Below, in pieces: positions 7,193-15,812 of a stretch of DNA of 64,000 nucleotides. Under the pieces are notes generated by a model. The model was not told the origin of the DNA. It ran no database searches and was given only the letters and a program-made list of their open reading frames with translations. The stretch is taken from positions 62,001 through 126,000 of the forward strand of contig NZ_JAAXCM010000005.1 in NCBI RefSeq assembly GCF_019734885.1, in the 5' to 3' direction. Positions within the stretch are counted from its first letter, which is position 1; the number at the start of each line of letters is the position of its first letter. A program made the position numbers and the translations under genes. The stretch is from Pseudocoprococcus catus (GTDB lineage: Bacteria; Bacillota; Clostridia; Lachnospirales; Lachnospiraceae).

Positions 7193-8228
7193 CCAGAATC
7201 ACCTCCACTCCTACATTCTTGTCCTTCAGGTATTGAATTGCCTGATTGATATTGTCCGATGTTCCCTGGGCAATAACCACCAGCCCGCCGATTGGATTTT
7301 CACCAATCAATTCAATGCTTCCGAAAATAATATTTAAATCCAAATCGAATTTTCTTGATAACTGTGAAACAAGGGCTTCCGACACGTTTCGCTCCAGATA
7401 TCTGAAACGCAAGATAGCCTCTCCCGGTTTTAACTCCACCACAGGGCTCTTGGTCTCCACCAATTCATAAATCCGGGACATATTGGATGTGTTCTCAACG
7501 AACTCTCTTGTAATCTGCTCCTTTGGATTGGCAAAAATATCAAATACTGTTCCTGTCTCAACAACACGACCATCTTTCATAACCGCTACCCGATCACAAA
7601 TGTCTTTAATAACCTGCATCTCATGGGTAATCACCACAATGGTGATGCCCAGCTCTCTGTTGACTTTCTTCAAAAGGTCAAGAATCGCTCTTGTTGTTCT
7701 CGGATCCAGCGCACTGGTGGACTCATCGCTGAGAATAATCTCCGGATCATTAGCCAGAGCTCTGGCAATGGCCACGCGCTGCTTCTGTCCGCCGGATAAC
7801 TGTGACGGATACGCTGAAGCCTTCTCCTCCAGTTCTACCAGTTTCAGCAAATCACGGACTTTCTTATCCTTTTGTTCCTTTGTCAGATTGCTGCCCTTTA
7901 ACGGAAATGACACATTATCATAAACCGTTCTGGAAGCAAAGAGATTAAACTGCTGGAAAATCATACCGATTTTCTTGCGGTGCTGTCTCAGTTCTGCCGG
8001 TGACATGGCAGTCAGTTCCTCGTCACCGATAAAGACTTTTCCTGAAGTCGGCCGCTCCAGCAAATTAATACATCGAACTAATGTGGATTTGCCGGCGCCG
8101 GAGAATCCGATGATACCGAATATCTCGCCTTTCTCAATCTCAAGACTCACATCGTTCACTGCTGCAAATTCCCGGCCATCATTGTGATAAACACGGGAAA
8201 CATGTTCAAATCTGATCAACTGACTCAC
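7176..8228 (-). CDS. metN: Methionine ABC transporter ATP-binding protein
   Basis: A 350-residue ABC ATPase. Walker A is GFSGAGKST near residue 41, signature LSGGQKQR, Walker B ILSDESTSALD (Ser-Asp where many ABC proteins have Met-Asp), and the H-loop VITHEM. Residues from about 265 form a NIL regulatory domain, typical of MetN, which binds methionine for feedback inhibition. The start codon is GTG with no strong ribosome binding site. Only about 25 nt separate the mapped promoter from the start, which leaves no room for a SAM riboswitch or T-box. Confidence 0.95.
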   Translation of the reverse strand: MSQLIRFEHVSRVYHNDGREFAAVNDVSLEIEKGEIFGIIGFSGAGKSTLVRCINLLERPTSGKVFIGDEELTAMSPAELRQHRKKIGMIFQQFNLFASRTVYDNVSFPLKGSNLTKEQKDKKVRDLLKLVELEEKASAYPSQLSGGQKQRVAIARALANDPEIILSDESTSALDPRTTRAILDLLKKVNRELGITIVVITHEMQVIKDICDRVAVMKDGRVVETGTVFDIFANPKEQITREFVENTSNMSRIYELVETKSPVVELKPGEAILRFRYLERNVSEALVSQLSRKFDLDLNIIFGSIELIGENPIGGLVVIAQGTSDNINQAIQYLKDKNVGVEVILDGRTA

Positions 8229-8259
8229 TTCTTTTCTTTTTCTTAGTGTATTGATAGGA

Positions 8260-8288
8260 ATTATATGATATATTGTCTAACATGTCAA
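8260..8288 (-). promoter_or_regulatory. metNIQ promoter
   Basis: On the minus strand TTGACA (8288-8283), a 17-nt spacer and TATAAT (8265-8260) match the sigma-A consensus exactly. The leader is very short. Confidence 0.9.
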
Positions 8289-8411
8289 TACAAATCGAAA
8301 TATTCCTACCAGCGTGCTATACTTTTGTTTATTTTTTATATATAATTGCCGTTAATACTTTATTTTTACGACATTTTGCATGTTTTGTAGCCGGAATAAC
8401 GCAAAATCTTG

Positions 8412-8440
8412 TTGACGTTTTTTACACGTCATCGTATAAT
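8412..8440 (+). promoter_or_regulatory. Promoter of crotonase/CoA-transferase operon
   Basis: TTGACG (8412-8417), a 17-bp spacer and TATAAT (8435-8440) form a strong sigma-A promoter, followed by an 80-nt leader with no clear regulatory fold. It diverges from the metN promoter 124 bp away. Confidence 0.88.
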
Positions 8441-8531
8441 AACTATATAGGTATTGTGCATACTGCACAATTATATTTCATCTCTGCATTGCAGTGATGT
8501 GCCGACAGGTACTTTTAAAGGGGGTTTTTTT

Positions 8532-9329
8532 ATGGAACTGAAAAAACTGATCTATACCGTTGACGCAGACGGTATTGCTGTGATCACAATGAACTACATG
8601 AAGAATCTGAACGCGATTGACGAACAGATGGCTGATGAGCTGATGTATGTAGTGGATGCTGCTGAGAAGGACCCGAATGTTAAAGTTGTTGTATTAAAAG
8701 GTACAGACCGTGCTTTCTCCGCTGGTGGCGATATCGGATATTTCTATGATCTGATTCAGGCAGGCGGTGAAGTGAACATGGATGGTCTGATTGGCAAGGT
8801 TGGTGTTGTTGCTAACGGTCTCAAACGTATGAGCAAGCTCGTCATCACTTCCGTTTGCGGTGCATCTGCAGGTGCAGGTGTCAGCCTTGCGCTGGGCGGT
8901 GACTTTATGATCTGTGCTGACAATGCCAAATTCATTCTGGCCTTTGTCAATATCGGTCTTGTTCCTGACACAGGTGCAACTTATCTTCTGACGAAGAGCC
9001 TTGGTACCGCCCGCACAATGGAACTGGCTGCTACTGGTCGCCCAGTCAGTGCAGAGGAAGCAAAAGAGCTCGGATTGGCTTACAAAGTTGTTGCTAAAGA
9101 AGAACTGGATGAAGCAACCATGAAGTTTGCAAGAAAGCTGGCTGCAGGCCCATTACTTTCTTATAAGAATATCAAGAAACAGATTTACGATGCCGCTTAT
9201 TCAGATTACAAGCAGTGGCTTGCTGAAACTGAAATCCCTACACAGCGCGAATGTGCTGCATCTATGGATTTCCAGGAAGGCTGCAAAGCATTTATGGAGA
9301 AACGCAAAGCCCATTTTGAAGGCAAATAG
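8532..9329 (+). CDS. Enoyl-CoA hydratase/isomerase (crotonase) family protein
   Basis: A 265-residue crotonase-fold enzyme. The oxyanion-hole segments are AFSAGGDIGYF and CGASAGAGVSLALGGDF. The glutamate expected in the second segment of a classical hydratase is absent, and at the second catalytic position GLVPDTGATYLL has Asp. This resembles PaaG-type isomerases rather than crotonase itself, so an enoyl-CoA isomerase activity is plausible (inference). AAAGGGGG precedes the ATG at 8532; a longer frame upstream lies in the leader and is unlikely. It is the first gene of an operon with two CoA-transferase subunits, so its substrate is probably a carboxylic acid activated by them. Confidence 0.9.
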   Translation: MELKKLIYTVDADGIAVITMNYMKNLNAIDEQMADELMYVVDAAEKDPNVKVVVLKGTDRAFSAGGDIGYFYDLIQAGGEVNMDGLIGKVGVVANGLKRMSKLVITSVCGASAGAGVSLALGGDFMICADNAKFILAFVNIGLVPDTGATYLLTKSLGTARTMELAATGRPVSAEEAKELGLAYKVVAKEELDEATMKFARKLAAGPLLSYKNIKKQIYDAAYSDYKQWLAETEIPTQRECAASMDFQEGCKAFMEKRKAHFEGK

Positions 9330-9371
9330 ATTTTTGAACAGAATAAGTAATTAAGAAAGGTGGTTGTCGAA

Positions 9372-10115
9372 TTGCTGTCTAAAGTTGTAAGCAAAGAAGA
9401 AGCACTTAGCAAGATTCATGATGGCCAGACTATTATGTTTGGCGACTGGCACGGTGAATTTGCCGCCGATGAGATTATTGACGGTATGCTCGAGAAGGGT
9501 GTCAAGGATATCCATGCCATTGCTGTTTCCGCAGGTATGCCGGATCAGGGTGTGGGCAAGCTGATCCGTGAAAAACGTGTGAAAACGCTTGTAACAACAC
9601 ATATCGCTCTCAATCCGCTTGCCCGCGATCAGATGTTTGCAGGCGAACTGGATATCGAATTCTGTCCACAGGGTACATGGTCCGAACGTATCCGCTGCGG
9701 CGGTGCCGGTCTTGGCGGCTGTCTGACACCTACCGGTGTTGGCACGGAAGTTGAGAACGGCAAGCAGAAACTGACAATCAACGGCAAGGAATATCTCCTT
9801 GAGATGCCGCTCCATGCAGACGTTTCCCTGATTAAGGCAACGAAAGCTGATACAGCCGGCAATCTCTATTTCCATCTGAATTCCAGAGCTACCAACAGCA
9901 CGATGGCTTTCGCCGGTGATTTTGTCATTGCCGAAGTAGAAGAAGTCGTAGAAGTCGGTGAACTCGGACCGGAAGAGATTCACGTACCTGCACCTATTGT
10001 TGATATGGTCTATGTGCGCACAGGCGAGAAACGCCCACTGTGTCCAATGTGGCAGCGTGCAAAAGCCAAGGCAGAAGCCAAAGCAAGAGAAAAGGCAGAA
10101 GGAGGGAATAAGTAA
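9372..10115 (+). CDS. CoA-transferase family I, subunit A
   Basis: A 247-residue protein of the AtoD/glutaconate CoA-transferase alpha type (GLGGCLTPTGVGTEVENGKQ region; KATKADTAGNLYF; SRATNSTMAFAGD). It moves CoA between acyl-CoA and a free acid together with subunit B. I chose TTG at 9372 because AGGTGG (9358-9363) is 8 nt upstream; a GTG at 9360 overlaps this site. The C-terminus is a charged Lys/Ala/Glu run (residues about 230-245) not typical of the catalytic fold. The stop overlaps the next start by one base. Acid substrate unknown. Confidence 0.92.
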   Translation: MLSKVVSKEEALSKIHDGQTIMFGDWHGEFAADEIIDGMLEKGVKDIHAIAVSAGMPDQGVGKLIREKRVKTLVTTHIALNPLARDQMFAGELDIEFCPQGTWSERIRCGGAGLGGCLTPTGVGTEVENGKQKLTINGKEYLLEMPLHADVSLIKATKADTAGNLYFHLNSRATNSTMAFAGDFVIAEVEEVVEVGELGPEEIHVPAPIVDMVYVRTGEKRPLCPMWQRAKAKAEAKAREKAEGGNK

Positions 10116-10774
10116 TGGCAGAATTAACCGGACGCGCACTCATTGCATCCCGCTGCGCGAAATTCTTTAAAAATGGTGATTTTGTAAATCTTGGTATCGG
10201 TGTTCCTCTTATGTGTGTGAACTATCTTCCTGAAGGTGTTGAGCTCTGGCTTGAAGCTGAAATCGGAACGGTGGGAAGTGGTCCTTCCCCAAGCTGGGAC
10301 GACGTTGATATCGACTGTATCGATGCCGGTGGTCAGCCTGCTTCTATCATTCCTGGCGGAAGTGTTTATGATAATGAAACTTCCTTTATGTTTATCCGCG
10401 GCGGTCATATTGACGCAGCTGTTCTTGGTACATTGCAGGTCGATCAGGAAGGCAGCATTGCCAACTGGACGATTCCTGGCAAACTTGTTCCTGGTATGGG
10501 CGGCGCTATGGATCTCTGTGCCGGTGTCAAGAAGATTATCGTTGCAACTGATCACTGCGAGAAGAACGGTCAGTCCAAGATTCTCAAGAAATGCACACTG
10601 CCTCTGACAGGTTATCAGTGTGTCACAGATATCGTTACTGAGAGATGTTACTTTGAAGTAACACCGGAAGGTCTCGTTCTCCGCGAAGTTGCACCGGGAT
10701 ATACAGTTGAAGATATTCTGGCATGTACAGAAGCTGACGTCATCGTTCCGGATAAAGTTGGTGTGATGCAGTAA
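10115..10774 (+). CDS. CoA-transferase family I, subunit B
   Basis: A 219-residue AtoA/glutaconate CoA-transferase beta-type subunit. VNLGIGVP is near residue 24, the ExG motif is AEIGTVG (candidate catalytic Glu49, which forms the covalent glutamyl-CoA intermediate), and the C-terminus ends TEADVIVPDKVGVMQ. It starts within the stop codon of subunit A (TAATG), so the two are coupled. The partner crotonase suggests a pathway for an unsaturated or 2-enoyl acid rather than simple acetoacetate use (inference). A hairpin terminator follows at 10839. Confidence 0.93.
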   Translation: MAELTGRALIASRCAKFFKNGDFVNLGIGVPLMCVNYLPEGVELWLEAEIGTVGSGPSPSWDDVDIDCIDAGGQPASIIPGGSVYDNETSFMFIRGGHIDAAVLGTLQVDQEGSIANWTIPGKLVPGMGGAMDLCAGVKKIIVATDHCEKNGQSKILKKCTLPLTGYQCVTDIVTERCYFEVTPEGLVLREVAPGYTVEDILACTEADVIVPDKVGVMQ

Positions 10775-10838
10775 ACTTTCACAGCTTATTTTGGAAACAG
10801 TTTTTGAAGTCTCAGAATAATTTTTAAGGTAAACTGAT

Positions 10839-10885
10839 AAAAAGGTACTGACCGACATTTAAAAAATGTCAGCCAGTACCTTTTT
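10839..10885. terminator. Bidirectional terminator between convergent genes
   Basis: GGTACTG (10844-10850) pairs with CAGTACC (10874-10880), and GACATTT with AAATGTC inside; A5 precedes and T5 follows the stem. It can end transcription in both directions. The stop codon of the leftward SGNH gene lies in its loop. Confidence 0.88.
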
Positions 10886-11455
10886 CATTTCTTCAGCAAA
10901 AACCTGATGTCCCGTTACTGTCATATGAACACCGTCAGGCCCCAATTCAACAGGCCAGATAGATGCATTAGCAAAATGTATATGAAGTTTTCCTGCAATA
11001 TCTGCATAATAATCTCCAAGTTCACGACAAGCCTCATCCAATGCGGCGGATGAAGGTGCCATTTTACCAAGTACTGTTGAAGGGGGAGCGATCAACAATA
11101 TCTGTTCCGTCCTGCAGACGTTTGGCTGTGTATTCAGAAGTTCTGTCAGAAACTGCTCCATACGCACAGCCACTTTGGCACTTCCGGAGCGAACCATGGT
11201 CAACAAATCATTCGTGCCGAGCATGATCGTCAGCAAATCAAAATCCGGCTCCTGACGAAGAAAATCTGCCAATTCATTGAACTCCCATCGGTCCGATGGA
11301 ATCTCCCGCCCGTTCTCTCCCAAATTTACAACCTCATATAAACCGGAATCATGAAGAATCCCTGTCCAGCGACTGTCCGCAGCATGTCTTCCGCCTACAA
11401 AACCGCAGGCACCATAAGTATTGGAATCACCATAGCATATGATTTTATGAGTCAT
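10859..11455 (-). CDS. SGNH/GDSL family hydrolase
   Basis: A 198-residue esterase/lipase-like protein with all four SGNH blocks: CYGDSNTYGA (Ser nucleophile near residue 10), NLGENG, MLGTNDLL, and the C-terminal DGVHMTVTGH holding Asp and His. No signal peptide, so it is probably cytosolic. Substrates in this family are broad (acyl, acetyl or thioester groups). I chose the ATG at 11455 because AGGAGG ends 7 nt before it; a TTG at 11461 is too close. It is cotranscribed with the upstream rhodanese-TtcA gene, 11 bp away. Confidence 0.9.
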   Translation of the reverse strand: MTHKIICYGDSNTYGACGFVGGRHAADSRWTGILHDSGLYEVVNLGENGREIPSDRWEFNELADFLRQEPDFDLLTIMLGTNDLLTMVRSGSAKVAVRMEQFLTELLNTQPNVCRTEQILLIAPPSTVLGKMAPSSAALDEACRELGDYYADIAGKLHIHFANASIWPVELGPDGVHMTVTGHQVFAEEMKKVLADIF

Positions 11456-11466
11456 TTGCAAACCTC

Positions 11467-12609
11467 CTATTTGTCATTGTAGGTATCAAGGAAATGATGA
11501 ACCTGTCCATTCTGTTTGTAGGCGATGATTGTGCTGAGATTCACATTTTCCACACTCTTGAAAATATTGCCCTCCACGAAAGGATTCACTTTCTTAAGTT
11601 CACTGATCAACTGCTTGATCTCCATTCGTTTGGAAGCAGATGTCCCATCCGGACGGCAGGAACTGCAGGTATCCGTGAATCTGCAGGCACACTGAATAAA
11701 GTGCAGGCCGTTCAAATCACGCCACTGCTTGATATCATCCTCACGGATCAAATACATCGGACGGATCAGTTCCATCCCCTCAAAATTGCTGCTGTGCAGT
11801 TTCGGCATCATGGTCTGCACCTGTGCACCATAAAGCATCCCCATCAGAATAGTTTCAATAACATCATCATAGTGATGACCCAATGCAATCTTATTACACC
11901 CCAGTTCTTTTGCCTTGTTGTACAGATGACCGCGACGCATTCTTGCACAAAGATAACATGGAGATTTTTTGATATCGTACACTGCCTCAAAAATCTGAGA
12001 TTCAAAAACAGTAATCGGCACCCCCATGATCCGTGCATTATTTTCAATGAGCTTTCGATTAACCTCACTGTAACCCGGATCCATGACAAGGAAAACAAGC
12101 TCAAATGGAAACTTATTGTGCCGCTTCAATTCCTGGAACAGCTTCGCCATCAGCATAGAGTCCTTACCGCCGGAAATGCAGACCGCAATCTTGTCTCCGG
12201 GCTGAATCAGATCATAGGTATTGATGGCCTTGGCAAATTTGCTGAACAGTGCCTTATGAAAACGCCCCTTGCGAAGACTTTTTTCAATATCCTCCTGCTT
12301 GTCATCACCGCCAAAACTGGCCATCAGCCATGCGCTATAACCACCGGCCAGACTCACTGCATCGTAATCCAGCTCTCGCAGCTCAATTGCCGCATCTGCA
12401 CTGGCCACCCCCTTCATGCAATATAAAATATATTTCTTATCCTTTGCAAGAGTTCCTTCTTTGGCCAGTTCAACAATATTCGGCATACTGACCGCCCCAG
12501 GAATCGCACCGTAACCAAAGGAAATCTCATCCCTGACATCTGCCAGCAGGTAAGAACCCACGGCCATGTCGGATAATTCTTTAATTGTTAGCTCTGCAGA
12601 CTCATTCAT
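11467..12609 (-). CDS. Rhodanese domain fused to TtcA-like PP-loop protein
   Basis: A 380-residue two-domain protein. Residues about 1-98 are a rhodanese domain with candidate persulfide Cys64 in ILYCMKGVAS. Residues about 115-345 are a PP-loop ATPase: SGGKDS at 146-151, CYLC at 218-221, and a further cluster C307, C309, C315, C318. TtcA enzymes thiolate cytidine 32 of tRNA using an Fe-S cluster held by conserved cysteines. A built-in rhodanese could supply sulfur (inference). The PP-loop sits at the family position, but the extra C-terminal cysteine cluster suggests a TtcA-related subgroup and not necessarily TtcA itself. Confidence 0.88.
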   Translation of the reverse strand: MNESAELTIKELSDMAVGSYLLADVRDEISFGYGAIPGAVSMPNIVELAKEGTLAKDKKYILYCMKGVASADAAIELRELDYDAVSLAGGYSAWLMASFGGDDKQEDIEKSLRKGRFHKALFSKFAKAINTYDLIQPGDKIAVCISGGKDSMLMAKLFQELKRHNKFPFELVFLVMDPGYSEVNRKLIENNARIMGVPITVFESQIFEAVYDIKKSPCYLCARMRRGHLYNKAKELGCNKIALGHHYDDVIETILMGMLYGAQVQTMMPKLHSSNFEGMELIRPMYLIREDDIKQWRDLNGLHFIQCACRFTDTCSSCRPDGTSASKRMEIKQLISELKKVNPFVEGNIFKSVENVNLSTIIAYKQNGQVHHFLDTYNDK

Positions 12610-12775
12610 TCTTTTCTCTCCATCCTATACAACTGTTGATGACCATTCAAAATTGTCCATCAGTGACCATTGGAAATTCCTTCTCCGTAAACACCGCTTT
12701 TTTATTGAATTTCTCATTAATATCCATCTCTTAGGGTAACATAGAAAATCTATTCCCGTCAATAAAAGCCTGCTA

Positions 12776-13189
12776 TTTACGCAGCTTTACATGATTTTCT
12801 CCCTGTCGGATGAAACCTATTCCGTTCTCTGCAGCTGTAAAAATGAAGATCCGGAAGAGAAAAACCGTCCAGCCTGGTTTCTAATCAATCTTTTTGATCA
12901 GAGTTACTGGATCGTCGGCTCCGTCATCGGTGCGCTTCTCGGTCAGGTTCTGCCTTTTGATTTTACCGGCATTGATTTTTCAATGACCGCACTTTTTGTT
13001 GTCATTCTGCTGGATCAGGTACTGGCTCATCCTAAAATGGCCAGCCGCTGTGCCGTTACCGGGCTTCTTGCAGGCATTATCTGCTTGTTTATATTTGGTA
13101 CAGGTAATTTCCTGCTTCCGGCCCTTATTGTTACCGTTTTATTTGTCACTGCTTTTACACAGGCTGAAAGAAGAAAGGAACTGCCGTAA
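12776..13189 (+). pseudogene. azlC: azlC remnant (branched-chain amino acid exporter, N-terminus lost)
   Basis: From about 12776 the frame reads YMIFSLSDETYSVLC, NRPAWFLINLFDQSYWIVGS and GIDFSMTALFVVILLDQV, the C-terminal half of AzlC. Only about 130 residues exist, against roughly 230 in the family. The frame is closed by a stop at 12737 and no AzlC N-terminus or ribosome binding site is visible upstream. The following azlD is also shortened, so this is a decaying locus. AzlCD normally exports branched-chain amino acids and analogues. Confidence 0.8.
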
Positions 13190-13323
13190 TGAATCCAAGT
13201 CATTCTATTTTACTGATCGCCATTGCAGGTGTTGTTATTCTCCATATCTGGAAACGCAATACACTGTTAAGTTTGGCCGCCGGAACTATTTTGTATATGA
13301 TCTTTATTCGATGCCTTCCATAA
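13189..13323 (+). pseudogene. azlD: azlD remnant
   Basis: A 44-residue frame starting inside the azlC stop (TAATG) reads VVILHIWKRNTLLSLAAGT then ILYMIFIRCLP, the C-terminal end of AzlD. The normal protein has about 105 residues, so the first two helices are missing through an internal deletion. Its last 20 bp overlap the 3' end of the convergent flavoprotein gene. Confidence 0.75.
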
Positions 13324-14680
13324 TGCGTCTTGCCACAAACACACCGCTGGCAGATGCATGAGACAGAGAATGGGTCACACCGCTGCCGTCGCCGATAATA
13401 TACAGGCCTTTGTGTTTTGTCTCAAGGTTTTCATCAATGGACACTTCCATGTTATAGAACTTAACTTCCACACCATAAAGCAAAGTGTCTCCATTGGCCG
13501 TACCCGGAGCAATCTTGTCCAGTGCATAGATCATCTCGATAATGCCGTCAAGAATTCGCTTCGGAAGTACAAGGCTCAGATCTCCCGGGGTCGCTGACAA
13601 TGTCGGCACAACAAGGCTCTCTTTGATACGCTTTTCTGTACTTCTTCTTCCCCTGATCAAATCTCCGAAACGCTGTACAATAACACCGCCGCCCAGCATA
13701 TTGGAAAGTCTGGCAATACTTTCACCGTAACCATTGCTGTCCTTAAAGGGTTCTGAGAAATGCTTGGCTACAAGAAGGGCAAAGTTGGTATTCTCTGTCT
13801 GCAGTTCCGGATTCTCATAGCTGTGACCATTCACTGTCACAATTCCGTTTGTATTCTCGGCCACAACCGCACCCTTCGGATTCATACAGAACGTACGCAC
13901 CAAATCTTCAAACTTCTCTGTTCTATAAACAATCTTGCTTTCATACAATTCATCTGTTAAATCTGAAAATACAACCGCCGGCAATTCAACACGCACACCG
14001 ATATCCACACGATTGGATTTAGTTGGGATATTCATCTCCTGACAGACAGTTTCCATCCACTTACTGCCGCTTCGGCCAACGGAAATAATGCACTGTTTGC
14101 AGAAATAACTCTCCTTAGCCGTATGAACACCATAGCCTTCAGCTTCTTTTGTCACATGCTCCACACTACAGTTAAAGTAAAAATCAACTTTATCCTTCAG
14201 CTCGGCAAAAAGCTGTTCCAGCACAATATAATTCACATCTGTACCAAGATGTCTCACAGATGCATCCAACAGATGCAGATTGTTCTGAATACAGATCTTC
14301 TTAAACTTTGTATCACCTGTTGAGTACATGCGTGTTTTCTCGCCGCCATGACTCATATTGATATCATCTACATAACGCATCAGCTCCATGGCCTTTTTCT
14401 TGCCAATATATTCATGCAGCGTACCGCCGAATTCATTGGTAATATTGTATTTTCCGTCAGAAAAGGCACCTGCACCGCCAAAGCCGCTCATAATAGCACA
14501 GGAAGGACATCCTACACAGGATTTAACTGTATCTCCGTTGATCGGACATTTTCTCTTTTCAAGCTCTCTGCCTTTCTCAAAAACCGCAATCTTAAGCTCC
14601 GGTTTCTTCATGGCCAGCTCCCATGCTGAATAAATACCGCCCGGTCCTGCACCGATTATAATCACATCATATTGTTTCAT
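13304..14680 (-). CDS. FAD-dependent oxidoreductase, uncharacterised (COG2509-like)
   Basis: A 458-residue flavoprotein. The N-terminal dinucleotide-binding motif is IIIGAGPGGIYSAWEL with the acidic end of strand two at AVFEKG. CPINGDTVKSCVGCPSCAIM near residues 44-63 holds four cysteines, then GFGGAGAFSDGKYN. The C-terminal IIGDGSGVTHSLSHASASG is the FAD-binding end motif. The family has no well-defined reaction, although the Cys-rich segment suggests metal or redox centres. It lies 46 bp after an M42 peptidase gene on the same strand. Confidence 0.9.
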   Translation of the reverse strand: MKQYDVIIIGAGPGGIYSAWELAMKKPELKIAVFEKGRELEKRKCPINGDTVKSCVGCPSCAIMSGFGGAGAFSDGKYNITNEFGGTLHEYIGKKKAMELMRYVDDINMSHGGEKTRMYSTGDTKFKKICIQNNLHLLDASVRHLGTDVNYIVLEQLFAELKDKVDFYFNCSVEHVTKEAEGYGVHTAKESYFCKQCIISVGRSGSKWMETVCQEMNIPTKSNRVDIGVRVELPAVVFSDLTDELYESKIVYRTEKFEDLVRTFCMNPKGAVVAENTNGIVTVNGHSYENPELQTENTNFALLVAKHFSEPFKDSNGYGESIARLSNMLGGGVIVQRFGDLIRGRRSTEKRIKESLVVPTLSATPGDLSLVLPKRILDGIIEMIYALDKIAPGTANGDTLLYGVEVKFYNMEVSIDENLETKHKGLYIIGDGSGVTHSLSHASASGVFVARRIMEGIE

Positions 14681-14726
14681 TCTTTAAATCTCCCTATATT
14701 CTCGTTCCGCTAAAAACATTGCAGTT

Positions 14727-15812
14727 TTAAAAACTCTCAAGTTTCTCCTGTGTCATATGCTCCACAACTGCCACTGCCAAGTCGACTGCTGCCTCAAAAT
14801 CACTGTAGGATGCAATGCCATAATGAGAATGGATATAACGCACCGGTATACCAATGACAATGACCGGAACACCGCGTCCCGTCAAATTCACGTAAGCCCC
14901 ATTGTTGCCGCCTCCTGCACGAACAGAAGCCTGACACGGAATACTGAGCTTCTCAGCCAACTCAAATGTATCACGCATATAGCGCGGATTGGCTATCATA
15001 GATACATCCATAAACCGCAGCATCGGACCTTTCTTCATAGCTGTCTGAACCGCATAATCTTCAGTAAATGTATCATCGGCCGGGCAGCCTTCAAAACAGA
15101 TTGCAACCTGAGGTGCTGTATTCTGAACTGCCACCTGAACACCGCGTTCTCCCACTTCTTCCTGGGCAGACATCACGCCCCTGACTGCAAAAGGCAAATC
15201 TTTATCACTAAGACGCTTCACTGATTCCAGCATAGCCGCACAGCCAATTCTGCAGTCAAATCCCTTACCAAACATGATATCATGTTGTTCATCATACGAA
15301 AAATCTACAGCTGATACAGCCGGTTCACCTATTCTTACACCAAAATTCTCCACGGCATCTTCATAGGATACAGCCCCTACATCAATGACCAGATCTGCAA
15401 TATTGAGGGGCTTTCCTTTTTCTTCCTCAGTCATAAAATGCACTGGCTTTGCTGCAATAATACCCGGAATCCAAGTGTTAAACTTTGTATGCACCATGAC
15501 CTTTGATGCCGGAAGGATATTTGGATCCCATCGTCCTAATGTAAGGAAATGCAATGTTCCTTTTGGTGTAATCGAATGAATCATCATCCCCACTTCATCT
15601 CCATGAGCATCCAGCATAAATACCGGTTTATCTGAATTCTGACTCTTCTTCGGTGTCACATAAAGATTTCGAAGATGATCCTCTTCCACTGCTGCAAATG
15701 TCTCTGCAAATTCCCCTGCCACTGCGATGGAGGCATCCTCAAACCCGGAAGGTGCCTTCGCCTCTGATAATGCTTTGATCAATTCCAGACTCTCTGTCTT
15801 TGTACTTCTCAT
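14727..15812 (-). CDS. M42 family metallopeptidase (glutamyl/deblocking aminopeptidase type)
   Basis: A 361-residue M42 peptidase. Metal ligands are visible in MLDAHGDEVGMM, GKGFDCRIGC (bridging Asp), SAQEEVGERG (catalytic Glu and ligand Glu), CFEGCPADD and RYIHSHYGIAS (final His). These enzymes are cytosolic dodecameric aminopeptidases that use two divalent metal ions. The start overlaps the end of the upstream 118-residue gene by 4 bp (ATGA), so the two are coupled. Confidence 0.93.
   Translation of the reverse strand: MRSTKTESLELIKALSEAKAPSGFEDASIAVAGEFAETFAAVEEDHLRNLYVTPKKSQNSDKPVFMLDAHGDEVGMMIHSITPKGTLHFLTLGRWDPNILPASKVMVHTKFNTWIPGIIAAKPVHFMTEEEKGKPLNIADLVIDVGAVSYEDAVENFGVRIGEPAVSAVDFSYDEQHDIMFGKGFDCRIGCAAMLESVKRLSDKDLPFAVRGVMSAQEEVGERGVQVAVQNTAPQVAICFEGCPADDTFTEDYAVQTAMKKGPMLRFMDVSMIANPRYMRDTFELAEKLSIPCQASVRAGGGNNGAYVNLTGRGVPVIVIGIPVRYIHSHYGIASYSDFEAAVDLAVAVVEHMTQEKLESF

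Noticed and set aside
8229-8259. SAM riboswitch or T-box before metN
   Set aside because: The consensus promoter leaves only about 25 nt of leader.
9351-10858. Long antisense frames (262 and 244 codons) opposite the CoA-transferase genes
   Set aside because: They are shadows caused by codon bias of the real genes, lack ribosome binding sites and resemble no protein.
11494-12426. 310-codon rightward frame
   Set aside because: Entirely antisense to the rhodanese-TtcA gene, His/Cys-rich with no sensible fold, and no ribosome binding site.
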